Positions 51,801 to 61,614 of a stretch of 64,000 nucleotides of DNA are shown in pieces (positions within the stretch are counted from its first letter, which is position 1; each line of letters begins with the position of its first letter). The DNA comes from Erpetoichthys calabaricus (lineage: Eukaryota; Chordata; Cladistia; Polypteriformes; Polypteridae), in contig NC_041402.2 in assembly GCF_900747795.2 (NCBI RefSeq), positions 193,957,318 to 194,021,317 on the forward strand, given 5' to 3'. The notes under the pieces are model-generated. The model was given only the letters and a program-made list of their open reading frames with translations. It was not told the origin of the DNA and ran no database searches. The position numbers and the translations under genes are program-made.

Positions 51801-52273
51801 CTAGATTTGATTTTCCTGTTTTAATCACTAAAAACAATGGCCTGGCACTACATTATAATGTGTGCCGCTGTCCCATTAAGTGGCAGCGCCCTGTAACGTG
51901 CCCACCTTTATCCTCACAATGTCTTTGTCTTTCTACAGTGCGGTCAGAACAGCTGACGCTTGATCTGAAGCTCATATTCCGGGAGGCCGTCCTCGCCCAG
52001 GGGCTCCCCGAGGATTCCATCTTCTACCCACCGGTGGCAGGTACAATGTGGTCACCCCGCGGTCATTTCGTAGATCCACACAAAGCTCTGTGTTTGGATT
52101 TGGGGTCTCTGTGGGTCCTCAGTGTTTTATCTAACTGATACCTCAGTGCTCCTATGAGCCCACCCAGTGGATGCAGAGGGGGTCTCTTACGCTGTGCTGT
52201 CCCGTCTCACTAACTTTGATTCTTTTTTTTTTTATTCCACTCAACAGAAGACTGCCCCCCTGTGGATGTGTAG
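41651..52273 (+). CDS. ptgds: PTGDS-like secreted lipocalin, complete six-exon gene
   Basis: Exons 41651-41749, 47490-47629, 47710-47786, 48811-48927, 51939-52040 and 52248-52273 encode 186 residues. Residues 1-21 form a signal peptide. The lipocalin GxW motif is GKW at 36-38 and the second motif is TDYESY at 119-124. Cys60 aligns with the catalytic Cys65 of human lipocalin-type prostaglandin D synthase (isomerises PGH2 to PGD2), Cys84 and Cys181 with its disulfide pair, and the NVT sequon at 73 with its Asn78 site. The start ATG is the first after a TATA-like box and begins the signal peptide. Two AATAAA signals follow the stop. Regions such as [12 protein letters not shown] and GLPEDSIF also resemble alpha-1-microglobulin, so family membership is firm but enzyme activity is inferred. 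Confidence 0.88.
42041..42099 (+). repeat. (CTTT)n microsatellite
   Basis: About 15 CTTT units in lipocalin intron 1. Confidence 0.95.
42385..42444 (+). repeat. (TATC)n microsatellite
   Basis: Follows atatggtgcctttca, the same short lead-in as the arrays at 61 kb. Confidence 0.93.
42472..43065 (-). mobile_element. non-autonomous Helitron, 594 bp
   Basis: On the minus strand it starts A|TCCTCTTTAATAAAATCCC and ends with an imperfect 8-bp hairpin (gcctgtta/taacgggc) followed after 7 nt by CTAG|T. This fits Helitron rules (5' TC, 3' hairpin plus CTRR, insertion between A and T). No coding capacity. Confidence 0.75.
43066..44238. other. lipocalin intron 1 without recognised features
   Basis: Only a GT-rich tract at 43070-43090 and AT-rich sequence. 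No coding or repeat family was recognised. Confidence 0.4.
44238..44533. repeat. inverted pair of SINE 3' tails with (AAT)n between
   Basis: 44238-44361 (minus) and 44417-44533 (plus) are nearly exact inverted copies and share an unusual cagccgg/ccggctg variant. The flanks attgattactt and aagtaatcaat are also inverted. A (AAT)n run at 44369-44402 sits in the loop. Confidence 0.85.
44534..46297. other. lipocalin intron 1, only a (TTA)n microsatellite seen
   Basis: (TTA)n at 45806-45848. No gene or repeat family otherwise recognised. Confidence 0.45.
46302..46598 (+). mobile_element. HE1/DANA-type SINE
   Basis: tRNA-like head (ggtggcacagtgggtagcgc) and the core cacagtccaaagacatgcag to tgtgttaggacgtagg. 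Abuts the L1 fragment. Confidence 0.9.
46600..47165 (-). mobile_element. L1-clade LINE endonuclease fragment
   Basis: Minus strand: [20 protein letters not shown] with [15 protein letters not shown] (endonuclease N-terminus, including the catalytic E of QET), then after a shift [20 protein letters not shown] and [20 protein letters not shown]. Only the apurinic-type endonuclease domain remains; the reverse transcriptase is absent. Confidence 0.88.
47490..47629 (+). CDS. ptgds: PTGDS-like lipocalin exon 2
   Basis: Acceptor ctgctcag, donor GTGAGT, ends phase 2. Encodes [17 protein letters not shown], the DKFKACVGV segment with the putative catalytic Cys60, and the NVT sequon. Confidence 0.92.
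47710..47786 (+). CDS. ptgds: PTGDS-like lipocalin exon 3
   Basis: Acceptor ttcttcag, donor GTAAGT. The intron before it is only 80 bp. Encodes [15 protein letters not shown] then [10 protein letters not shown], with Cys84 of the predicted disulfide. Confidence 0.92.
47787..48810. other. lipocalin intron 3, no clear feature
   Basis: A (CA)n run at 48119-48134. Sequence around 48260-48700 looks like an interspersed repeat (inverted cctcttgggg/ccccaagagg near 48625-48653), but no family was recognised. Confidence 0.35.
48811..48927 (+). CDS. ptgds: PTGDS-like lipocalin exon 4
   Basis: Acceptor atttccag, donor GTGAGT. Encodes [20 protein letters not shown] and a lysine-rich strand ending MSLY. 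It contains lipocalin motif 2 (TDY). Confidence 0.92.
48935..48954 (+). promoter_or_regulatory. CTCF-like motif (forward)
   Basis: cactagggggcgctg matches the CCA(C)YAGGGGGCGC core of vertebrate CTCF sites. It lies just after lipocalin exon 4. Prediction from sequence only. Confidence 0.45.
49262..49280 (+). promoter_or_regulatory. CTCF-like motif (forward)
   Basis: cagccactagggggctcca matches the same core. Same orientation as the 48935 site. Confidence 0.4.
49730..50560 (+). repeat. 93-bp minisatellite, about nine units
   Basis: Unit: atgtctctgttatatgccat ... gcgccatctgttggaatgac ... caaatgcaatgcag. Because 93 is a multiple of three and the units lack stops in one frame, 49804-50544 reads as 246 codons of a 31-residue repeat ([20 protein letters not shown]). 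The frame is probably a by-product of the period rather than a gene. Confidence 0.93.
50594..50891 (-). mobile_element. HE1/DANA-type SINE nested in the Helitron block
   Basis: Minus-strand SINE with (CA)n at 50733-50758. It interrupts the caccatc...gttggaatga repeat sequence, which resumes at about 50892. Confidence 0.88.
51027..51938. other. lipocalin intron 4, two diverged ~130-bp direct repeats
   Basis: ggcactatata..atcacaagggtgt occurs near 51167 and 51313. No family recognised. Otherwise featureless. Confidence 0.4.
51939..52040 (+). CDS. ptgds: PTGDS-like lipocalin exon 5 (C-terminal helix)
   Basis: Acceptor ttctacag, donor GTACAA. Encodes [20 protein letters not shown] then [14 protein letters not shown], the C-terminal alpha helix and last strand of the lipocalin fold. 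Same 102-bp length as exon 5 of the downstream paralogue. Confidence 0.92.
52248..52273 (+). CDS. ptgds: PTGDS-like lipocalin exon 6 (C-terminal Cys)
   Basis: Acceptor tcaacag. Encodes EDCPPVDV and a TAG stop. Cys181 closes the predicted disulfide to Cys84. Confidence 0.88.
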
Positions 52274-52385
52274 GAGACCCCCAGATTGGTGGAAATGGCA
52301 AACATGAGCCCACAAGATGGACCCTCAACTTGCTGTCTGGCAGTTCATCAAGGAAACCGCAGGCTTGGTGTGATCTCTGAGTTTA

Positions 52386-52402
52386 AATAAAGGAGAAATA
52401 AA
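52386..52402 (+). promoter_or_regulatory. poly(A) signals of the PTGDS-like lipocalin
   Basis: Two AATAAA hexamers (52386-52391 and 52397-52402) follow the stop codon by about 115 bp and suggest a very short 3' UTR. Confidence 0.7.
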
Positions 52403-52989
52403 ACACTGATGACTGGGATCTTACCTCGGTGATGGTGGGAGGGGCGGTGGGGGCTACTGGAGCCTCATGCTAGCAGTTAGAGGATCTCTGGTGGCAGGAG
52501 GTCACCTGACTTTACAGCATGGGGTGGAAGGGGGGGGGGGGGTCCGCAGGTTCTTTACACCCACCCCTTGGGTATCAGTGGACTCTTTGGCTTTCTTCTG
52601 CACCCACTTTCGCCTCTCATCTGGTGGTCCTCACTGGTCCTGGTTGTTTTTCTCCTGCATGATGACGTCCAGTCAAAATATGGCCGGCCAGTCCACCAGT
52701 TATTTCACACATAGATATGGCAGGAGAGCCCCCCAGGGGTCAAAATTAGAAAGGTCCAGCCATAATGAGAAGAATGCTTTACAGCACAGTAGAGTGTTGC
52801 TTCACCTTGTGGTCTTATAAGCTGCTATGGGTGGGCTTTCCACATTCTCCTTTCTCGTCATGTGTGATGGGCTGATGGGTCCTTCGGGTGCAGCTACCCT
52901 GTGAATGCCTGGTGTTCTACCTAGAGCTGTCACCCTCTGGTCCTCTGCCCCCCTCTCTGTCCTTTTTAAGACCCCAGGCACACAGGACG

Positions 52990-53400
52990 CTGTGTAAACT
53001 ACTAATGTGTCACAAGCCTTTGGAGACCTCTAGTGGCTCCTGGAGGTGCCACACCTTGACTTAGAGATACACATACAGCAACTGCAGGCAATGATCACCC
53101 TCGGCGTACAGGTGCATTTTGGGTGTCCTATAAACTGGTGTGTCACTGGCCTGTGATGACGTCTACTGGCTGCTGGTGGCACTACACTCATACCAACAGG
53201 TACATAAATCTGTAGGCGGTGACCGCCCCGGGCTAAAGTGAGGGTTCAGGATGTCCTTGTGTGTCACAAGCCTATGATGACCTCTGGTGGCTTCTGGAGG
53301 CTCTATACTCTAATGACAGGCACACATAGCTGTAGGTGGCAACCACCCTGGGCTGAGGTGGGTTTGTGGCCCCCTATAAACTTGTGGTTGTGATCCTGCC
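52990..53400 (-). repeat. diverged ~120-bp tandem repeats with CTCF-like cores
   Basis: Three units share gtgtcac.agcct.tgatgacctct.gtggct and aggcacacat..ctgtagg. The gacctctagtggct core reads gccactagaggtc on the minus strand. Related cores recur near 54319 and 54502. Confidence 0.65.
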
Positions 53401-53629
53401 CCTCAAAAATATCAAAAGGGATACAAGACTTGAAACCCAAAAGTCAGACCAGGTCTGGGTCCACAGAGTAGAGCTCACCACTCACCGCAGCCTAGTCCTA
53501 AACTCAAATTGCAGGCTTCCAGCCTGCACAGGCCCGAGTAACAGGACTTGGGGTTTTAAACAGCAAAAATTTGCAAAACTGCCCAAAATTGGAGAAGTGG
53601 AAGTAAAAATTTGAGGACCAAGGTTTGTG

Positions 53630-53815
53630 CCCAGGGTGGTCCCTGCATGGAGTTGGCATTTCTCCCCACGTCTTTGTAGATTTAGTTCTGGATGTTCCAG
53701 TTTCCATCTAAAGTTCAAAGATGTGCAGGTTAGGTGCTAACTTATCCCTGGTGTATGTGTGTGTGTGTGTGTGTGTCCGTCCTGTGTTTGACTGACGTCC
53801 TCCTCAAGGAACCCT
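53630..53815 (+). mobile_element. old HE1/DANA-type SINE
   Basis: Diverged core: ggtccctgcatggagttggc, tcaaagatgtgcaggttagg, then (GT)n. Ends uncertain. Confidence 0.65.
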
Positions 53816-53820
53816 TCTCT

Positions 53821-54295
53821 GGATAAGTGGGCTTGCGCGATGGCAGATGAATTTAAGAGGCTAAAACAACACAGGAAAGGCAAAGCAAGACGAGAAGAAA
53901 AAGCAAAGTGTCGCCTCTTAGGCCAAAATGTAAAGCAAACAGAGCCATTAAACGAGAAGCTAAAGACAGTCCTTTCAAATGAAGGTGGCAGTCAAAAGCC
54001 AGGAAAGTCCAATCATCAAAACTGAGGATCAAAAAACCAAAAAGGAGGAATCACCAACAGAAATGCCAAAGCTGCAGTCACTCAAAATACAAGGAGGTGG
54101 CCCTGCCTCCTTGGGCTGCACATTCAGGGGACAAGGCATGTCACGGAAAAACACAGCAAACGAAACAAACAAAAACCAATACATCAAATATCAACAAACC
54201 AAAAACAAAATTAACAACATAATAGGCAAAATTATTTTCAAATTGCAGAAGGATTACATTAAGAAAGAATAAACCAACTCCAGGGAGAAGGCGCT
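53821..54295. other. A-rich intergenic stretch, no recognised gene
   Basis: Lysine-rich frames (for example 53840-54025) are by-products of the A-rich composition. No family match recognised. Confidence 0.4.
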
Positions 54296-54374
54296 GACTG
54301 AAACATAACACTTTGGTGACCTCTAGTGGCTCCCAGTGGTACTACAACCCCACCAACAGAGGCACCTTTTTTGT

Positions 54375-54440
54375 AATAATAATAATAATAATTCTTTGCA
54401 TTTATATAGCGCTTTTCTCACTACTCAAAGCGCTCAGCAA
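54375..54440 (+). repeat. (AAT)n with short retroelement tail
   Basis: ataataataataattctttg then tttatatagcgcttttctca and ctcaaagcgctcagcaattg, a common fish retroelement 3' tail, inserted within the CTCF-like repeat zone. Confidence 0.6.
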
Positions 54441-55904
54441 TTGGCAGTGATCACTGAGGGCTCAGGGTGTCCTACTAACTTGAGGGGGCACAAGCCTAGA
54501 ATGACCTCTAGTGTCTGCTGGAGGAACTACACCCCTGCTAACAGGTACACATAGGTGTTCTGTTGTCTTAAATGGGACCCCATCTGTCCTCTCTCTGTGG
54601 GGCTGAACTGCTAGTCCCAGGATATCTCATAGTGATGATTGCAGGACTCGAACTCGGGGACTTTGGGTTACAAAATGTGTGTCTTAGCCAGTGGGGCCAT
54701 ATGAGACCTGACTGAAGGGGGGCCACTTGGATTTAACTGCAGCAGCAGGTGCCCCCCCCCCACCCCGTCTGTCTCTCTTTCCCTCTTTCTCTCAGCATAG
54801 CTATTTGTACCCCCCCCCAACAAACACCCTGAAGAGAATTGAACTCACTGAGCTGTTTGTCTCTGGTGACAAATGGGGGGCTTTTCCAAGATTTGCTCAG
54901 ATGTGGACTGGTAACTATATTGAAGATGGAAAGCACCATCTGAAAATAGAGGACAACCTCACAGTCAGAGGACCAATTGGTCTGGGGGGCTCCATTAGTT
55001 TGAATGGCTCATCCTCCCTGAGCAGCTGCCAAGAGGGGTCATCAGCTTCAAGACTTCAATGAAATCCTCAAACCTCCCCCTCCCCTGCATTGCCCCCCCC
55101 CCCCCAACTCCCCCTTCCCCCGGAGGCCAGCAGCAAATTCCCAGGCCCAGATGGGGGTCCCATTGAAAACAACAGTGATATGTGACCCCGGTTCAGGAGG
55201 TGCATTGTCTTCAGCAGCCTTAAGAGGACATCACAGGTTTGTGACACACGCATTTCTAGGACACCCTAAACACACCTGAGAGTCCAGGTGGATCACTGCT
55301 AAGACTTTCAGATTGAGGCTTCATCTCCAAACCCCAGGCTCAGGCTTCAAATGAGACCCACCTCCAATGTGAAGAAGTGGGCTATTGGCCTGCACGGACC
55401 TAACAGAAGGGGTGGACAACTCAGAAATGGGAGAGAGGAACCACAAAGACCTCTGGCCCACAATAACAAAAGCAGCAGTCCTTCAGATGTAAAGATTTAT
55501 TTTAAAAGAGGAATTCACAAAACCAGAAGGTGATCAACAAAACAAAAAAAATACCACAATCGGAGTAAAAACCAGGAAAAAATCCAAAAATGTTCCCAAA
55601 GCCAAAGCAGCACATTGCAGTATTGGTGGGCTTATGGTGGGCCACAGCAATGGTGGTGTTGTGGGGGGCGCCTCCCTTAGGCTCAGCATAAAGAGGACTG
55701 GGTGCAGAATCTATGGAATTGACGCAATGATGAAATAATACTTAATATAATTTTATAAAATATTTAATTAAAACAATATTGACAAAACAGAAAACAAAAA
55801 TTTATAAAGACAAAACATAAAAGAAAAGACATCTGAGCCAGCTACAGACAAAACCCTTGGCTATACCATAATGATCACTGCCACCAGTTATGTGTACCAG
55901 TTAA

Positions 55905-56745
55905 CACAAAGTGTAGTGCCTGCAGGAGTCACTAGAGGTCCTCATACTTTCATGACACACACGTTTATAGCACACGCTAAATCCACATGTGAGCCCAGGG
56001 TGCTTACAGCCTGCTGCATTACGTGATGATACCAGCGTGTAGTACCTCTGAGAGCCACTAGAGGTCATCATAGACTTGTGGTATATTAGAATAGAGCAGG
56101 TAGTAGGGGTGTGGCTTCACTAGTAGTCACTAGTGGATGTCATAGGCTGGCGGCACATTACAATGTAGCACTTAGTAGAGGTGTAGTGTCATTAGAAGCC
56201 ACTAGGGGACCTCATAGGCTTGTCACACATTAAAATGTAGCAGTTAGTAGGGGCTTAGTGTTATTAGTAGCCACTAGGGGACCTCATAGGCTTCTGGCAC
56301 ATTAGAATATAGGAGTTAGAAGGGGTGTAGTGTCACTAGCAGCCACTAGGGGGCCTCATAGGCTTGTGGCCCAACAGAATGAGTTATTAGTAGGGGTGTC
56401 ATTTCACTAGAAGCCACTAGGGGGCCTCATAGGCTTGTGGCCCAACAGAATGAGTTATTAGTAGGGGTGTCATTTCACTAGAAGCCACTAGAGGGCCTCA
56501 TAGGCTGGCGGCACATTAGAATGCAGCAGTTAGTAGAGGTGTAGTGTGACTAGTAGCCACTAGGGGGCCTCATAGGCTTGTGGCACAACAGAATGCAGTC
56601 ATTAGTAGGGGTGTCGTTTCACTAGTAGCCACTAGGGGGACTCATAGGCTGGCGGCACATTAGAATGCAGCAGTTAGTAGAGGTGTAGTGTCACTGGCAG
56701 CCACTAGAGGGCCTCATTGGTTGGTGGCACTTTAAATTTACTGGA
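55905..56745 (+). repeat. 72-bp minisatellite, about 11 units, each with a CTCF-like core
   Basis: Unit: gttagtaggggtgtagtgtc, actagtagccactagggggc, ctcataggcttgtggcacat, tagaatgcagca. Period 71-72 bp. The core agccactagggggcctca recurs with small changes (for example near 56342, 56413, 56558). Lies between the two lipocalin genes. Confidence 0.9.
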
Positions 56746-57630
56746 CACATGAGCCTCACCAGAGACGCTGCTGCCACCTAGACTACTAGAATCTAACTAG
56801 TAACTAGATGAAAGCTGAAGTTTTCCTTGCAATCCATCGACACCCCTTGACCCCTTTTGTCCACTTTGCCTAATGGAGGGGCTTTTCAAACCATCACATG
56901 GGCTTTTACGTCTCTATTGCCAGACCCTGTTGGGTTTGCTCTCAGTCAAGTGCCATCTTGGACCCTTGTGATCCCTCCTGTTTCCTTGGTCTTTTGTGTC
57001 CAAGTGGTTGGTTATGGTGGTCACATCCTGCTGGTCAGGTGGTACTTGAAATTATAATTTTAGGCCATTGGTGGCTCCTAGTGTCTCCTTGGGGTCCTCA
57101 GTCAGCCCCTTAGGTTGGTCACTGCTGTACAATTTCTCTTCTGGTTGCCTGGTGCCTGAGGTTTTTCAGGTGGCATTGTATGTCCCCTCAGACGTCCACC
57201 TTCTATTTTGTTCTTCTTCCTCATGATCTACGTCACTCACACAGTATGGTGGGCAGCTCTCTTGGGGGGTCCCCGGGCACCACTCACTCTGGGCTTTACC
57301 TTCATCCCCTCCCCTTCTCTCACCATGTTTACAGTGATCTTCATGAGTTTCCTAAGCAGCTCAAGGCCGAGTCCATCAGCCTGACCCCTTGGCCCCCCCA
57401 TCACGCTGTGCCCTTTGTCCAGTGTTTGTTTTTTGATAAGCAGATTGACAGCCAGAGACTGAAAACAGAGGCGTTCAAACAAACATCAGATAGACCTGAG
57501 AGACTGAAGGGTACAAGTGGGTGCCACAGCACACCAGCAGAGGGTATCAGGCTTCAATGGAGTGAGGGGGCATTGGTGAGGGTCCCACTGCATTATCTGC
57601 CCCTCAAGATCTCAGTCACTCTCTGACTTT
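56746..57630. other. intergenic sequence upstream of the AMBP-like gene
   Basis: No coding exon or repeat family recognised. Confidence 0.4.
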
Positions 57631-57635
57631 TATAG

Positions 57636-57965
57636 AGTGTTTGAGTCAGAGCCACAAATTACACCCCCCATTACCCACCCAGGTGCCCTAAAGCCTTGAG
57701 CACAGAGATCTGCTGTAGACAAACAGGCAAACTTAACATGCCCACCCACCGGTCATCAGTGTCCCCAGCCCCTGGCCAATAGGATCAGATCTACATAGAG
57801 ACCGAGTCACAGCCACACATTACAATCCCCCCCAATTTCAGGTCAGGTGCTCTAACAGCTTGGGCACAGAGGTCGGCTATGGACAAGCAAGCCGGCCAAT
57901 CAAGACACCCATCCCACTCCCCCTATGGGTCACCAGTGTGCCCAGGCCCCGCCCCTAAAGATAAG
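57636..57965 (+). repeat. two tandem ~165-bp units in the AMBP-like promoter region
   Basis: Unit 1 (about 57639-57800) and unit 2 (about 57804-57965) share gagtca..agccaca.attaca, the ggtgc.ctaa.agc.t..gcacagag block, and tca.cagtg..ccca. Each carries a CCAAT element (gccaatagg near 57773, gccaatca near 57893) and unit 2 has a GC box (ccccgcccc near 57948). They end about 125 bp before the ATG, so they probably form the proximal promoter. No TATA box was seen. Confidence 0.6.
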
Positions 57966-58090
57966 TTCGGCCTCTGTTTACCAGCGCGGGATTGGTGCCC
58001 AGGGGGTCAGTGTCCCACCGAGGTGACTGGAAGTCAGGCTCACTCCAACTCTACCTCAGTGACCGAGAAGCAGAACGAGCGCTTGACACC

Positions 58091-58201
58091 ATGGGCCACC
58101 ACTTGGGCTTCATCCTGCTGCTTTTTGTACCCCACATCCTTGGAGAGGTGGTGAGACCGGACCCTGCTGTTCAGGTGCAGGAGAACTTCGACCTGGACAA
58201 G
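58091..58201 (+). CDS. ambp: AMBP-like exon 1 (signal peptide)
   Basis: 37 codons, donor GTAACC, phase 0. Encodes MGHHLGFILLLFVPHILG followed by EVVRPDPAVQVQENFDLDK. This ATG was chosen because it starts a classical signal peptide. Confidence 0.85.
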
Positions 58202-60793
58202 GTAACCACTGGCCACCGGTGACCGTCCTCCTCTTGAATGTGAGGGGATCTCAGGGGCTGGCAGAGCCCCCTGAACTCGCACTCAAGGGGGCACCCTACA
58301 TTAAGAGAGGAGGGTAGGTGGGCTGTCAAAGGCAGCAGCCTTTTTTATAGCGCCTTTCATTATTTTAGCAGAGCAGGAGGTGCTGAACGTGTGACCTCTG
58401 AGAAAAGAATGAAAGAATAAGCTTGAGAGGACACAAGGCGCCTAGCTAGGGGGGGCGTCTCTGAACCCTCTATCTTGTCTAGTCGTCCTCGGGCATCTTA
58501 TATAGTGCCTTTCATGGTTCGTATTATATGAGATGATGGGTGCGTCCTCGAAGAGCGCCGTTTAGGGGTTGGCGTCTCATCCTAACAGCACCTGGCATGA
58601 GGCAGGAGGTCACCCCGGACGCCCCCCCCAAGGACAGATGATCACTCACCGCTCATTATGGGATGTTGTTTCATTCTAATCTTCCTCGCCTTTGTAATTC
58701 AGAGACCCCGAAAGGCGCACTGACGGTGAATGTGAAGGAGGCGACCATCAGCAGGTCGTGGGGGGGATCTCAGGAGTCAGAAGGGGGGTTTCGGAAATCC
58801 GGCTGTGCTTTTGGAACATCTCGTGCAGAGAGAATATGCGACAGTGAAGACCAAGCGGGTCAAGTCCGGTCCGATGGGCGCCAAAGGGGCTTCATCAGGA
58901 CAGACGGACACACAGAATGGGGACATAAAGAGCTTGGCGGGATACGCGACAACCCGCAGATTGGTGGGCTGCAGTGAAGGGGGCACAGCAAAAAAAAGGG
59001 GGGGGGGGGGGCTACTAACAAGGCGATAAAAAGTCGAAATTCGCGTAATCCCCCGAATTCGTAACAAATGTCATGAGGTACAAATGCACAAGAAACAAGA
59101 AATGCGGCGTCAGATATTTCCTTAGAGGCCCTTAGAGGGTCAAAAGTCAAAAACAATGTCGCTTTCTTATCACTGACGTTGAAATAGTCAAAAGCGACAA
59201 CCCACGTGCTTTGGTTTGCATTGTGTCACTTTGAACCTTCTGGGGGTGGCGCTTAAAGGGCGACGACCACCGGTAACGAAACAAATCTCAAAAATAGGAT
59301 CGTGATCGGCCACCTGGAAACAACTGAAAACGAGCCTCCACATGCCGACGTTACCGGTCCTCGTTTTAAAAAAAGGACTCACTTTGACCCCTCGCGTCTC
59401 ATTAGGGGGGTCGGCTGACGTCGCCCGCACAACTTCAAGTCCTTCAGATCGCCTGCTGCTTTACTCTTTAGTATTAGGGGGGCATTTCCTGCGCAAAATA
59501 TAGTGCCTTAAAAATGAGGGGTTTTCAGGTCTAGTGGGGCCAAAATTGACCAAACTACTCAACATCTTGCATAGCTGGGGAATGGGGGGGGGGGGGGGGG
59601 GGGGGGGCATGTGCTGAAAAAAAAACAAACTGACGCCACTTCACAGCGTTCAGAAGGAATTCTTAAAAACATAAAATAAATAAATAAATAGGAATAGAAA
59701 ATCCCACACATTAAAAGAACCGACACGCTTGAAATATGCAATGGCGCGACCGGAAGCAACAGGACAGGAAAACAAGACAAAGGCGACAGAGAAAGACGAC
59801 AAAGAAACTCGCACGGCAGCCGCGGAGCAGAAAGGCCGTTAAAACCGGCGGCGGATAGAAAAGAACCGTAAAGTGCAAAAAAAAAAAGATCAAAGAAAAT
59901 GAAATGTAGTAATCTGACATATTCCGGTAAGCGAGATAAAAGGGGAGAAGGCGAGGGTGGGCGTAAAACTGGAAAGGGGGACCCGAGTACAAAATAAATT
60001 TAAAAAAAAACACGCCGGCTCGCGGAGAACCAGCGTGCTATAAATCCTGGAACTTTAATGGCACTGTATGGTTCTGCAGAGGATTGTGTGGTTCCTCGTA
60101 GCTCCTTTGCTTCATCAAACACCATTTCATTCTGGGAAGAGCTCTTTATATTTGTGAAGTTGGTTCTTTGTGCTTTGAAAAATTTCCTAAAAAAATAAAT
60201 GTTTAATGCATGGTGAGCTACCTAGCAAGACATAACAGTTCCAGAAGGAGGAGGAGGAGGAGGTTGAGAGCATGCGCTGAGAGCGCGTCGCAGCACCCAC
60301 CACACGACAAACCACCTATTGGGACCCGAATGTAACGGGCGACACCTCAGCACCACACTGGGACAGTGTGAGGTTTTTTTTTTTTTTTTTACGGTGGCTG
60401 TAGTGCCAGTCCTGCCACCAACCCCTAGGTTTTCCTGTAAGTTGGAGGACCTGCTTGCAGGGCTGAATGCAGAAAAGCGTCACACCCAGGAATCCTGAAA
60501 AATATCCACTGGCATTGTAAGCAGCGAGCGTCCTATTAAGGTCAGGAGCCATTGAGTGTTTCACAGATCTGTTACCGTCCAGTAATGGCCATTGACTGTG
60601 CTGAGCCTGTCATGGATCAAATACACGAAAGGTTCTTTCACCTTCACGTGGAGGGGTCTTTAGGGAACAAAAGCTGGGTCGCCTATGGCATTGCTCTGAA
60701 GGACCACCCTGGCACCTTCATCGTTAAGAGTGTTGGTACAGTGATGGGGCGTAGGACTCTGAATCAGCATGATGGATCCATGAGGCAGCAACA

Positions 60794-60886
<93 letters not shown>

Positions 60887-61060
60887 ATTTCCTCACAGTG
60901 GCGCAGTGATAGTGCTGCTGCTTTGCAGTAAGGAGACTGTGGAAGATTGTGGGTTTGCTTCCCGGTTCCTCCCTGTGTGGATAGCACTTTCAGTACTGAG
61001 AAAAACGATATATAAATGTAATGAATTATTATGTAATGCCTTTCTATTATATAGTGCCTT

Positions 61061-61156
<96 letters not shown>

Positions 61157-61343
61157 ATATAGTGCCTTTCTATCTATCTTATATAGTGCCTTTCTATCTA
61201 TCTATCTATTATGTAATACCTTTCTATTAGATAGATAGATAGATAGATAGATAGAAAGGCACTATATAAGATAGATAGATAGAAAGGCACTATATAATAG
61301 AAAGGCATTACATAATAGATACATAGATATGAAAGGCACTCTA

Positions 61344-61414
<71 letters not shown>

Positions 61415-61480
61415 TATGTAATGCCTTTCTGTTATATAGTGCCTTTCACATCTATCTATCTAATAGAAAGGCATTACATA

Positions 61481-61539
<59 letters not shown>

Positions 61540-61547
61540 TGAAAGCA

Positions 61548-61614
<67 letters not shown>

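Noticed and set aside
53840-54272. Lysine-rich ORFs as a small gene
   Set aside because: A-rich composition gives long open stretches. No recognisable domain and no splice sites that fit.
60552-61238. 228-codon ORF rich in SIYL repeats
   Set aside because: Translation of (TATC)n microsatellite; no gene.
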